From Eubacterium sp. ER2 (GTDB lineage: Bacteria > Bacillota > Clostridia > Lachnospirales > Lachnospiraceae): a stretch of DNA of 64,000 bases. The notes below the pieces were generated by a model that saw nothing but the letters and a program-made list of their open reading frames with translations, had not been told where the DNA came from and did not search any database. Below, piece after piece: positions 36,701 to 43,583 of the stretch. Both the position numbers and the translations under genes were made by a program. Each line of letters begins with the position of its first letter. Positions within the stretch are counted from its first letter, which is position 1. Where the stretch lies: assembly GCF_000765215.1 (NCBI RefSeq), contig NZ_JPJE01000004.1:24940-88939 (forward strand), read 5' to 3'.

Positions 36701-37460
36701 TTACGACGGGCTGGATGCGAACCTGGACTACCTCTTCGGCGGGCGCTCCTTCACGGTATACAAAGCGGACGGAAACGGCCTGACCGAGGTGTTTGACAGC
36801 GGAAGCGACTTCGAGGCAAAGACAGCGGTCTATGTACCGGAGAACTTCAACTGCTCCAACGACGATAAGTCGATCGATGACCGCTCCGGAAAGAAGGGAC
36901 CCGAGTCCGAGAGCGTGACACTCGGGACTGTCGGAGAGAAAACCTATGCGTTCGTGGGACTTGAGAGAGTCGGCGGCGTGATGGTCTACGACATCACAGA
37001 CCCGGCACACATCAGCTTTGCAAACTACATCAATTCCAGAGACTACAGCGAGGATATCGCAGGCGACAACTCGCCGGAGGGGCTGTGCTTCATCCCGGCA
37101 GGCGAGAGCTGGGACGGAAACGCTTATCTGGTGGCTGCATGCGAGGTGTCCGGCACAGTCGCCGTCTACAGCGCTGCCGCCAACACAGCCTATGATCCCG
37201 GCACAGGAAACCCGGATGACGGGCAAAAGCCCGGAGACGGCGAGGATGAGAACCCTGATGACGGGCAGAAGCCAGGAACAGGCGGCGAGGATCAAAAGCC
37301 CGGCACAGCCGATAGCCAGGCAGGCGGGCAGAACACTTCCGGAAAGAAAGCGGCAAGGACCGGAGACGGCAGCAATTACACACTTTATCTGCTGCTGGCA
37401 CTGGCAGCGGCAGGTTCTGCCACTGCTGTCATCGTGATCCGCCGCAGAAAAGCACAGTAA
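33729..37460 (+). CDS. Surface-anchored metallophosphoesterase with choice-of-anchor-I propeller
   Basis: 1243 residues. Signal peptide (residues 1-28, AITLAAAMLCAQGAPVSALA), acidic linker, then a purple-acid-phosphatase N-terminal Fn3-like domain (EYLTLQPGETSTSVNLNWYAPAG), a calcineurin-type metallophosphoesterase domain with the metal motifs TSDPQ, GDQVED, VGNHDRH, THHK and GGHDHVYSR (about residues 215-500), then a beta-propeller choice-of-anchor I region (about 620-1130). The tail has a Pro/Gly repeat (NPDDGQKPG) and AARTGD, a helix and RRRK, a degenerate sortase/anchor. AGGAGG ten bases before ATG 33729 sets the start. Probably frees phosphate from extracellular organic phosphates. Confidence 0.88.
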   Translation: MRRKWHKGAAITLAAAMLCAQGAPVSALAEENVQTDETVAPDAETSEAEANAGAAENGSTAQDAAETEGMDVETPEADETVPEERTERTQGTTASPATGANTLQTPVANSGNTVEYLTLQPGETSTSVNLNWYAPAGTTKAQVKFGGMTVDATVRELTPPTKVDESKYTDTGKMVCEATITGLAAGTEYTYQISYDSGQSWSEAHTYTTPAAGSFRFGFTSDPQIKENGSTDGAGWQPADDTNQTGWATMMEKLASEGVSLVVSAGDQVEDQSWGKSSEYAAFFAPEEMSSIAYAPAVGNHDRHYMFEDHFNLPNEMSVAGMDENGALAQVKTTFRGQNSGTSQSHGNYIQATADEIANSSESNGVTPNAEGQYDFTERREMETKGNYYYLYDNVLFVTLNTGAYPGGNDEENAGNASVPSAAKDNSEAEAMVGNFRTTMNAAVSEYAGQYQWLIVTHHKSTQTVAKHAADSDIENYVDAGFEKVMDEFDVDFVLGGHDHVYSRSYVLKDGQRNAERLDNYHDPDGTIYLTGNCCSDMQYYTPFASVDKTNNADYPVLADGTTGSQEYLAGKLPIGNQEWNQEYSPSYAVFDVTGNEISVHVYNLAGDSASPDSELIDSFSVTKNADGGAKTAGTENGKVSASLNLTQEGRYDAGMTNADGGVMEIVDYNTATGWAYAINGQTGNLTAIPMKTLAAGENVDLLDGNDIDVKSMIEAECEGFTYGDMTSVAVSADGTKLAAAIQAEGYADSGRVALFTCNEDGTLTFEKAYETGTQPDMVTFTPDDSRVLTANEGEPRKGYEGDATDPAGTVTVISLADGKAVNVGFEAYDSAEARQALTDAGIVLKKGAVPSKDLEPEYIAAGNSTAYVTLQEANAIAAIDLNSLKLTGIYSAGYEDYSTVPVDIDKKDEAYDPKTYDSLRGIRMPDSIALYSVGGTDYVVTANEGDSREWGDYLNEVERNFKDGETSPTGKITADNSGLTGKVVFFDSSDYDGLDANLDYLFGGRSFTVYKADGNGLTEVFDSGSDFEAKTAVYVPENFNCSNDDKSIDDRSGKKGPESESVTLGTVGEKTYAFVGLERVGGVMVYDITDPAHISFANYINSRDYSEDIAGDNSPEGLCFIPAGESWDGNAYLVAACEVSGTVAVYSAAANTAYDPGTGNPDDGQKPGDGEDENPDDGQKPGTGGEDQKPGTADSQAGGQNTSGKKAARTGDGSNYTLYLLLALAAAGSATAVIVIRRRKAQ

Positions 37461-37490
37461 AAAACAAACATCCTTTCATAGGACAGGACA

Positions 37491-37540
37491 GACAAAGTTG
37501 ATGGCATGTCCCACCCGGGACATGCCATATCTTTGTCTCT
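37491..37540. terminator. Terminator after the surface phosphatase
   Basis: Perfect GGCATGTCCC-ACCC-GGGACATGCC core within an outer GACAAAG...CTTTGTC stem; the plus side continues TCTCTTTG. Lies 31 bp after the phosphatase stop codon. Confidence 0.65.
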
Positions 37541-37559
37541 TTGCTCTGTACCTGTCTAT

Positions 37560-37823
37560 TCAGCTCTCCATCTTCTCCTTTAACATCTTCATGAACCTGT
37601 GTACATTTTTCTTGTCACAGCTGGTGGGATAGTACATCCGTATCTCAAAGTCCTTCTCCAGCCGTTTCTCCTCCTCCTTCTGCACGCTGCATCTGTAGGG
37701 AGGAGATGTTCTGGCTGATGGCAGTCTGGGAGACATAGTTCATATTTCCGGCTTTTGTAAAGCTCTTGCTCTCGATCACATCCACAAAATATTTGTACTT
37801 CCATATGCTGCTCACCTGGCGGC
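37560..37823 (-). pseudogene. LysR-family regulator remnant with internal deletion
   Basis: On the minus strand, from about 37823, the frame reads YKYFVDVIESKSFTKAGN and then YVSQTAISQNISSLQ, the winged-helix N-terminus of LysR-type regulators. After 15 more residues it runs out, and in another frame the stretch EEKRLEKDFEIRMYYP and the tail KKNVHRFMKMLKEKMES end at 37560, looking like a regulator's last residues. The effector domain of about 200 residues is absent. No valid start for the first part. Interpreted as a scar of an internal deletion. Confidence 0.55.
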
Positions 37824-37847
37824 CCTCCTACTTGCGTCGCGGGACAT

Positions 37848-38510
37848 CTACCCCATCAGTTTTCCCACCTGACCTGCAATCTTCGTGTTGCAGCGGATCT
37901 GCTTCTGCACCCGCTCTCCCGTGCGCACAGACTCAAACACAAGGTAGGCCACTGTGTCCTTCTCCACCTGCTGCACTGTCGTCTTCAGATCTGTGTGCCT
38001 GTGGGTTCCGCTCAGCGCCCCCACAAAAGCGCCGTCAAAGCCAGCGACGGCCCCGCCGATGATAGCGCCTGTCAGTTTTCCCTTGGGGCGGGTCGTGCCC
38101 GTCGTCGTTGTGAACGTCTCATAATGCGGGCCTCCCCATATAAAGCTGACCAGGGCCCAGCAGGCGGCGTTCTCCACAAATACGTCCCCGAAGTAGTAGA
38201 GCCCGTTTCCTCCTCTTCTGAAGTTCAGGCCCCCGATGTGGTACTGGGTCTCCTGTTGTTTCAGTGCGCTGATCCTCTGCTTTTCCGCTATGCGCGCCTG
38301 CTTTTCCTGATATTTTGCCAGGTACTCCTCCGGGGACATCTTCTCGTTGGCGAGATAAAACTGTCTCTCCTCGTCCGTCAGGACGGCCGTGGTCCCGGCT
38401 TTCTGCATCTTATTATTAATCTGCACAATCCTTTTGCCGATGTCGAACCCCTCTTTGAGCTCATCTGCCATCTTCTTCCAAAAGCCCTTTTCCCGCTCTC
38501 CTTTCTTCAT
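37848..38510 (-). CDS. Hypothetical protein with C-terminal glycine-rich hydrophobic region
   Basis: 220 residues, not recognised. A basic N-terminus (KKGEREKGFWKKMADELKEG), a charged helical stretch with SPEEYLAKYQEKQARIAEKQ, a Gly/Tyr segment HIGGLNFRRGGNGLYYFGDVF, then GAIIGGAVAGFDGAFVGALSG, a glycine-zipper-like or membrane-inserting segment, and a polar C-terminus. It lies between the LysR remnant and the ABC exporter on the same strand, 81 bp after the permease stop. A membrane-interacting role is possible. Confidence 0.55.
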   Translation of the reverse strand: MKKGEREKGFWKKMADELKEGFDIGKRIVQINNKMQKAGTTAVLTDEERQFYLANEKMSPEEYLAKYQEKQARIAEKQRISALKQQETQYHIGGLNFRRGGNGLYYFGDVFVENAACWALVSFIWGGPHYETFTTTTGTTRPKGKLTGAIIGGAVAGFDGAFVGALSGTHRHTDLKTTVQQVEKDTVAYLVFESVRTGERVQKQIRCNTKIAGQVGKLMG

Positions 38511-38591
38511 CCTGCCAGAGTCTGCTGCACATTGTCTTTCTCTATCATAAAACTTTCGGAAAGATTTTTCAACACTTAAAAAAGATCCTGT

Positions 38592-41198
38592 CTACGCCTC
38601 CCGGCTGATGACGCTGACCACGCTCTCCTTTCTCTGGGGCAGCCAGGCCAGATATGGCACGACGACGCCCAAAAGGAGCAGCACCGGGAACACCGGCAGC
38701 ATGGGCCATACGACAAAATGGTAGTCCATGAACCACAGTCCCTCCGACAGAGCCCGCACAAGGGTCAGGGACAGGATACAGCCCGCTGCCAGGGAGGCAA
38801 GGATGGTAAACCCGGCGTAGCATACTCCCTCCAGCATGAGCATCCGCGCCAGCTGCCGCCTCATCATACCGATGGCCTCCATCATGGCCAGCTCCCGCTT
38901 CCTGGTGACAATGCCGGTGAGGATGGAGTTGACAAAGTTCAGGACGCCGATGACGCCCACCACAGTGGTGAGGACGCCTCCCACAAGGGTGATAAGCCCG
39001 GTCATGCCGGAGAACTCGTTGGTATATCTCTGCCTGGACTCATAGTTCATCAGAGGCTCCTGAGAGGTCGTGTAGGTATCAATAAATCCGGCAAAGTCAT
39101 CCTCCCTGTCGTCCTCAACATCAAAGAGATAGCTCATGAGGCACTCCGGCGAGGCCATCTCCTTAAACACATCTGCCGCGGTGTAGAAGGAAAAGGCTTC
39201 TCCCTTCCTGGTGGTCAGCCCGTAGTAATTCTCCTTCACAAGAGAGAGGATCTCAAACTGTCTCTTCTGCCCGTCCGGGGCCACAAGAGTGATGGCGTCC
39301 CCGGCGTGATAGCGTATCTGGTCCTCCTCCACATTCCCGTTGTCGTCCACATCCGCCATACCCAGCACATACTCCCCTGTGGCCAGCTTTTCCCTGATAG
39401 CGTCCAGGTCCGTCTCCCCCTCCACAGGCTCCAGCTTCTCCAGGGGATAGTCCTCCATCCCGTAGACAGCCGCCCTGTAATTCCCGTTCTCATCCTGCCA
39501 GTAGGGCTGCTTGCTGCTGCCCATCATATAGTAGAAATCTCCGTTCTCATCTGTCAGCACGTTCTCCGTCGGCCTGTAGGTGGACGCCTCCAGGGAGAGG
39601 TCAGCCGTCATGTAGATGCGCCCGCCCCTCTCAAAGCCCTCCTGCTCCTGGCAGGCCTCTATGAAAGACTCGGTCAGGTTCTCCTCCTCGATGTCCTCTT
39701 CCATACCAAAGTATTCATAGTTAAAGTACCTGGCGCTGGCGATGAGGAAATCTGAGGTGACGAACCGGCTCAGGAATTTGTCCATAGAGAAGGAGCTGGT
39801 CACTGTGAAAATGCTGTTGAGAAGCACCACGGAGAGGGACAGGGACAGGATGACGACCAGTGTCTTCCCTTTGCTCCTCCCCAGACCCGACAGGGCCATC
39901 CGCCAGAGCTTCCCTCCATCAGTGGTGCGCTTCTCCTTCCGCCTGCCCTTCGCCCCTTCTGTGTACCGCACCGCCTCCACAGGGGACACCCGGGCCGCGA
40001 TCCGGGCCGGCTTCCTGGTGGAGATGCCCACTGTGACAAGGGTAAAAAGAACCGCTCCCAGGAAAATGAGGGGATTGAGGGAGACCTCCACCTCTCCTCC
40101 CGCATAAGAGCTCCTTGCCAGCACGAGAGGCACGATCCACTTCCCGATGAAAAATCCGAGCACCAGCCCCGCCGGGATGCCGAGCACTGCCAGTTGCCAG
40201 GCCTGTCTCCTGACGATCCTCCTAATCTGGGAGCCGGTGGTCCCCACGGTCTTCAGAAGCCCGTAGTACCGGATATCCCGGATGACAGAAATCTGGAACA
40301 CATTGTAGATGATGAGGTATCCCGTCAGCAGGATGATACCGAGCCCTCCCACAGCGGCGGCTGCAGTCAGGGGGTCAGCGCCGGCGCCGTCGGAGATGTA
40401 GGCCCAGTTGGCGTTGCCGGACAGATAGTCCGCATCCCCCTCAGTCACCGAGTAGCCGCTCTCTGTGATGACCCGGTCCAGCTTCTTCTGGATACCCCAG
40501 GAGTTGGAAAAATTCACATCCATCTGGATGTTCCCGGTACTGCCGATGGCGTTTCCGCTCTCGTCCCGATAGGCGTCAAGCTCCCCGGCATGCTCTGTCA
40601 GGTAAGCCTTGGAGGTGATGACAAATCCCACATTCAGGGCCGGGTCGGACTTCAGGATGCCGGTCACGGTAAAGGTCCTCTCCTCCACCTGGGGCTCCAG
40701 CTGCCCGAACTGGAGGGACAGGGTGATCTGCTGCCCGGTCTTCTCCGGCAGTCCCAGGAGCTGGAGCGTCATATCGTCCACCAGCACCTCGTCCGCTCTC
40801 TCAGGCACGGTCCCCTCCTTGAGAGTGAGAAAGCGATGGGGGTAGTGGTACTCCGGCACATACCAGAGCTCCACATGCCGCTTTAAAAACTCCGGATTCA
40901 GCACCCCGTCGGAGAGCACCTCGCAGGCCGCGCTCTCCTTCACAAGGGGATGGGCCGCCAGCTTCTCATACTCCTCCATGGTCACGTTCTTGATGACGCC
41001 GTGGCTGTCACCCCCTGACTGGCGCATGGTGGCCAGCTGAAAATTCTCCACCGTCCCCAGTCCGATGGTGAAAAGGGCGGTAAACAGCATGGCGGTCAGG
41101 GCGATAGCCAGCACGGCGATGACATTCCTTGTGCGGCTGGCCTGAAAGCTCCGATCCGCCAGCCTTCCGATAACTTTCCTGTTCTTCACCTTACGCAT
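38592..41198 (-). CDS. ABC exporter permease (FtsX/MacB type)
   Basis: 868 residues with two FtsX-like halves: helix at about 28-50 (NVIAVLAIALTAMLFTALFTIG), a large extracellular loop, then three helices around 285-400; a second copy begins near 430 (LWRMALSGLGRSKGKTLVVILS) with extracellular part to 700 and three helices near 750-860. This is the mechanotransmission-type permease used for peptide export or bacitracin/lantibiotic-type resistance. The start at 41198 overlaps the ATPase by 8 bp, with a purine site inside the ATPase end. Confidence 0.9.
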   Translation of the reverse strand: MRKVKNRKVIGRLADRSFQASRTRNVIAVLAIALTAMLFTALFTIGLGTVENFQLATMRQSGGDSHGVIKNVTMEEYEKLAAHPLVKESAACEVLSDGVLNPEFLKRHVELWYVPEYHYPHRFLTLKEGTVPERADEVLVDDMTLQLLGLPEKTGQQITLSLQFGQLEPQVEERTFTVTGILKSDPALNVGFVITSKAYLTEHAGELDAYRDESGNAIGSTGNIQMDVNFSNSWGIQKKLDRVITESGYSVTEGDADYLSGNANWAYISDGAGADPLTAAAAVGGLGIILLTGYLIIYNVFQISVIRDIRYYGLLKTVGTTGSQIRRIVRRQAWQLAVLGIPAGLVLGFFIGKWIVPLVLARSSYAGGEVEVSLNPLIFLGAVLFTLVTVGISTRKPARIAARVSPVEAVRYTEGAKGRRKEKRTTDGGKLWRMALSGLGRSKGKTLVVILSLSLSVVLLNSIFTVTSSFSMDKFLSRFVTSDFLIASARYFNYEYFGMEEDIEEENLTESFIEACQEQEGFERGGRIYMTADLSLEASTYRPTENVLTDENGDFYYMMGSSKQPYWQDENGNYRAAVYGMEDYPLEKLEPVEGETDLDAIREKLATGEYVLGMADVDDNGNVEEDQIRYHAGDAITLVAPDGQKRQFEILSLVKENYYGLTTRKGEAFSFYTAADVFKEMASPECLMSYLFDVEDDREDDFAGFIDTYTTSQEPLMNYESRQRYTNEFSGMTGLITLVGGVLTTVVGVIGVLNFVNSILTGIVTRKRELAMMEAIGMMRRQLARMLMLEGVCYAGFTILASLAAGCILSLTLVRALSEGLWFMDYHFVVWPMLPVFPVLLLLGVVVPYLAWLPQRKESVVSVISREA

Positions 41199-41877
41199 CT
41201 GCCTCACCGCCCTTTCCCCGGATGCGCCCGTCCTCGATGCGCACGATCCGGTCCGCCATCTGGGCAATCTCCTCGTTGTGGGTGATCATCACCACCGTCT
41301 GTCCGAAACGGCTGCTGGTCACCTTCAGAAGGCTTAGCACGTCCTGGCTGGTGACTGAGTCCAGGTTGCCTGTGGGCTCGTCGGCCAGGAGGATGGCCGG
41401 CTTTGCAGCCAGAGCCCGGGCAATGGCCACCCGCTGCTGCTGCCCGCCGGAGAGCTGGGAGGGCAGGCTGAATTTTTTGGACTCAAGCCCCAGGATGTCA
41501 ATGATGTCCTCCACAAATTTCCTGTCCGGCCTGTTGCCGTCCAGCTCCACCGGCAGCACGATGTTCTCGTACACGTTCAGCACTGGAACCAGGTTGTAGC
41601 TCTGGAACACGAACCCGATCTTCCTGCGCCGGAAGATGGTGAGCTCCTCGTCCTTCAGCTTTGAAATGTCCCTGCCGTCCACCCACACCTTCCCCGAGGT
41701 GGGCCGGTCCAGGCCTCCCAGCATGTGCAGAAGGGTGGATTTCCCGCTTCCGGACGTGCCCACGATGGCTACAAACTCGCCCAGCTCCACAGACAGGTCC
41801 ACCCCGTCCAGGGCCTTCACCAGCGTGTCGCCGCTGCCGTAATATTTCTTCAGTTGACTGGCCTTTAATATACTCAT
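41191..41877 (-). CDS. ABC transporter ATPase (MacB/LolD/BceA type)
   Basis: 228 residues, cytosolic: Walker A GTSGSGKST near 40, Q-loop FVFQSYNLVP, signature LSGGQQQRVAIARAL near 140, Walker B ILLADEPTGNLDS, H-loop VMITHN. The MacB-subfamily tail ends IVRIEDGRI. It pairs with the large FtsX permease that follows, and with the histidine kinase and regulator upstream; such sets usually detect and remove antimicrobial peptides. Confidence 0.95.
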   Translation of the reverse strand: MSILKASQLKKYYGSGDTLVKALDGVDLSVELGEFVAIVGTSGSGKSTLLHMLGGLDRPTSGKVWVDGRDISKLKDEELTIFRRRKIGFVFQSYNLVPVLNVYENIVLPVELDGNRPDRKFVEDIIDILGLESKKFSLPSQLSGGQQQRVAIARALAAKPAILLADEPTGNLDSVTSQDVLSLLKVTSSRFGQTVVMITHNEEIAQMADRIVRIEDGRIRGKGGEADA

Positions 41878-41936
41878 ACAGATAACCTCCTCGCTGACGG
41901 CTCCCCGGCCTGCCGTTGCGCTCCTTCCCGCAGAGC

Positions 41937-41972
41937 AATGGCCTTATAGAACCGATTTTCTATAAGGCCATT
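41937..41972. promoter_or_regulatory. Perfect 15-bp inverted repeat in leader of the ABC exporter
   Basis: AATGGCCTTATAGAA (41937-41951), six-base loop, TTCTATAAGGCCATT (41958-41972). No U tract follows on either strand. It overlaps the minus-strand TATAAT at 41970-41975, so the transcript would begin inside it, giving a 5' hairpin or an operator. Confidence 0.55.
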
Positions 41973-42011
41973 ATATAAGAGTAATCTTTCCACATTCTTT
42001 CTCAAATCTTA
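41970..42011 (-). promoter_or_regulatory. Exporter promoter with 11-bp direct repeats (candidate response-regulator site)
   Basis: Minus strand: TAAGATTTGAG (42001-42011), AAAGAATGTGG (41990-42000), AAAGATTACTC (41979-41989), three contiguous 11-bp units, then TATAAT at 41970-41975. No good -35 hexamer is present, as expected for an activator-dependent promoter; OmpR-family regulators bind such repeats. The repeats overlap the kinase stop codon. Confidence 0.5.
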
Positions 42012-42881
42012 CACCTTTGACAGATTTTCCTCCGCCCTGGGGAGATAGACCCCGAAGCAGCTCCCTTCTCCCTCCCGGGAGCTCACCTTAATGTAGCCGT
42101 CCTGCCTCTCCAGGATCTCCCGCGCCAGGTAGAGTCCTATGCCGATGCCGTCCTCCTGCTGCATCCCTTTTCCCCGGCAAAATCTCCCAAAGATCCGGGC
42201 TCTCTCCTCCTCCGGGATGCCCGGGCCCTGATCCTTAACCTGAACGCAGACGTAGAACTCAAACTCCCGGGCGCTGACGCCCACCCGGGAGCCTGCGGGC
42301 GCGTACTTGATGGCATTGTCCACGATGTTTCCCAGGGCCTCGGCCGTCCACTTCCTGTCGTACCGGCAGAACACCTCCCCCCGCGGAAAGCGCACGTCCA
42401 GCTCTATGCCCTTCTCCCGGGCCTTCGGCCCAAAGGCCGCCGCCACGTCCTGGAGCAGCGGAAGGAGGTTTTGGCCCTCCGGGAAAATCTCCAGGACGCC
42501 GGACTCCAGCCGGGACATTTTCACAAGGGCCTGGATCAGAAATTCCAGCTTCCTCGTCTGCCCCATGATCTGCCGGGCCAGCTCTCTTTCCTCCCCATCC
42601 GATGCCTTCTCCTCCAGCAGCTCTCCGTAGAGGAGGATGTTGGAGAGGGGCGTCCTTGTCTGATGGGAGATGTCGGACACGAGGGCCTTCATATTCTCCC
42701 TCTCCCGCCTTGTCTCCTCCAGGGCGTGTCTGGTGGAGGTGAAATACTGTTTCCAGCGGGACTCCAGCCGGGACAGCTCTGTCTCGTCATAGCGCTCCTC
42801 CTCAAAGGTCCCGTCCATGGCGCTCTCCAGCATCTCGTCCAGCCGCTCCATGGTCTTCTTAGCTCCGATCTGTATTCTCAT
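42009..42881 (-). CDS. Soluble histidine kinase partner of the ABC exporter
   Basis: 290 residues with no transmembrane segment. A helical N-terminus leads to the H-box DISHQTRTPLSNILLYG, then N-box GNIVDNAIKYAPAG, G1 VKDQGPGIPEEE, and G2 GIGIGLYLAREI. ATG 42881 overlaps the regulator stop as ATGA, with GGGAGAGAAG upstream, so translation is coupled; a GTG five codons earlier is less likely. Lack of a sensor domain suggests it receives its signal via another protein, for example the neighbouring transporter (known in Bce-type systems, inferred here). Confidence 0.9.
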   Translation of the reverse strand: MRIQIGAKKTMERLDEMLESAMDGTFEEERYDETELSRLESRWKQYFTSTRHALEETRRERENMKALVSDISHQTRTPLSNILLYGELLEEKASDGEERELARQIMGQTRKLEFLIQALVKMSRLESGVLEIFPEGQNLLPLLQDVAAAFGPKAREKGIELDVRFPRGEVFCRYDRKWTAEALGNIVDNAIKYAPAGSRVGVSAREFEFYVCVQVKDQGPGIPEEERARIFGRFCRGKGMQQEDGIGIGLYLAREILERQDGYIKVSSREGEGSCFGVYLPRAEENLSKV

Positions 42882-43564
42882 GCTCTTCTCTCCCACACAT
42901 ACCCCAGGCCGTACACAGTCTCTATAGGCTTGTAGCCTTCCCGTCCCTCCAGCTTGCGCCGGAGCCGGTTTACCGCAACGCTGAGGGCGTTCTCCTCCAC
43001 AAACTGCGCCTCGTCACTCCACAGGATGTCCATCAGCCTCTCCCGGGTCATGGTCTGCCCCGGATGGGTGACAAAGCACCGCAGGAGCTTCTGCTCAATC
43101 CGGCTTAAGACAATCTCCTGGCCGTCCACGAAAAACCGCATCTCCCCAAACAGGAAACGGTATCTGCCATCCTCGTAGGTATCCTTCCCCTGCTCCGCTG
43201 CCTGGCCTGCGCGGAGCCGCATCCGATCCACCCTGGCCCGCAGGGCCATAAGTCCGAAGGGCTTGGTGATATAATCGTCCGCTCCCAGTGAAAATCCGGT
43301 GATCTCGTCGCTTTCCAGGTCATTGGCCGTGATGAGGAGCACCGGGATCCGGGACTGGCCCCGAATTTCTCTTAAAACATCATATCCGCTGCCATCCGGC
43401 AGGTTCACGTCCAGCAGCGCCATGTCCGCCTTCTCTCTGTTCCAGAGCTCCCTTGCCTCCCGGGCTGAGAAAGCCTGCAGGAAGGACGTGTCCTCCCTCC
43501 CCAGGGCCAGGGCGATTCCCTGGTTCAGTCCCCTGTCGTCCTCCACGATCAGAATTTTGTACAT
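42878..43564 (-). CDS. OmpR-family response regulator
   Basis: 228 residues: receiver with VEDD, phospho-acceptor in ALLDVNLPDGSGYD and KPF at YITKPFGLM, then a winged helix with LSRIEQKLLRCFV, NALSVAVNRLRRKLEG and the final YGLGYVWE. Coupled by 4 bp to its kinase. Likely activates the exporter 40881-41877 through the repeats at 41979-42011 (inference). Confidence 0.94.
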   Translation of the reverse strand: MYKILIVEDDRGLNQGIALALGREDTSFLQAFSAREARELWNREKADMALLDVNLPDGSGYDVLREIRGQSRIPVLLITANDLESDEITGFSLGADDYITKPFGLMALRARVDRMRLRAGQAAEQGKDTYEDGRYRFLFGEMRFFVDGQEIVLSRIEQKLLRCFVTHPGQTMTRERLMDILWSDEAQFVEENALSVAVNRLRRKLEGREGYKPIETVYGLGYVWERRA

Positions 43565-43583
43565 CTGTCTCTCTCCTTACTCC

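Noticed and set aside
35922..37295. 457-residue open frame antisense to the surface phosphatase
   Set aside because: No domain or signal; mirror of high-GC codon pattern.
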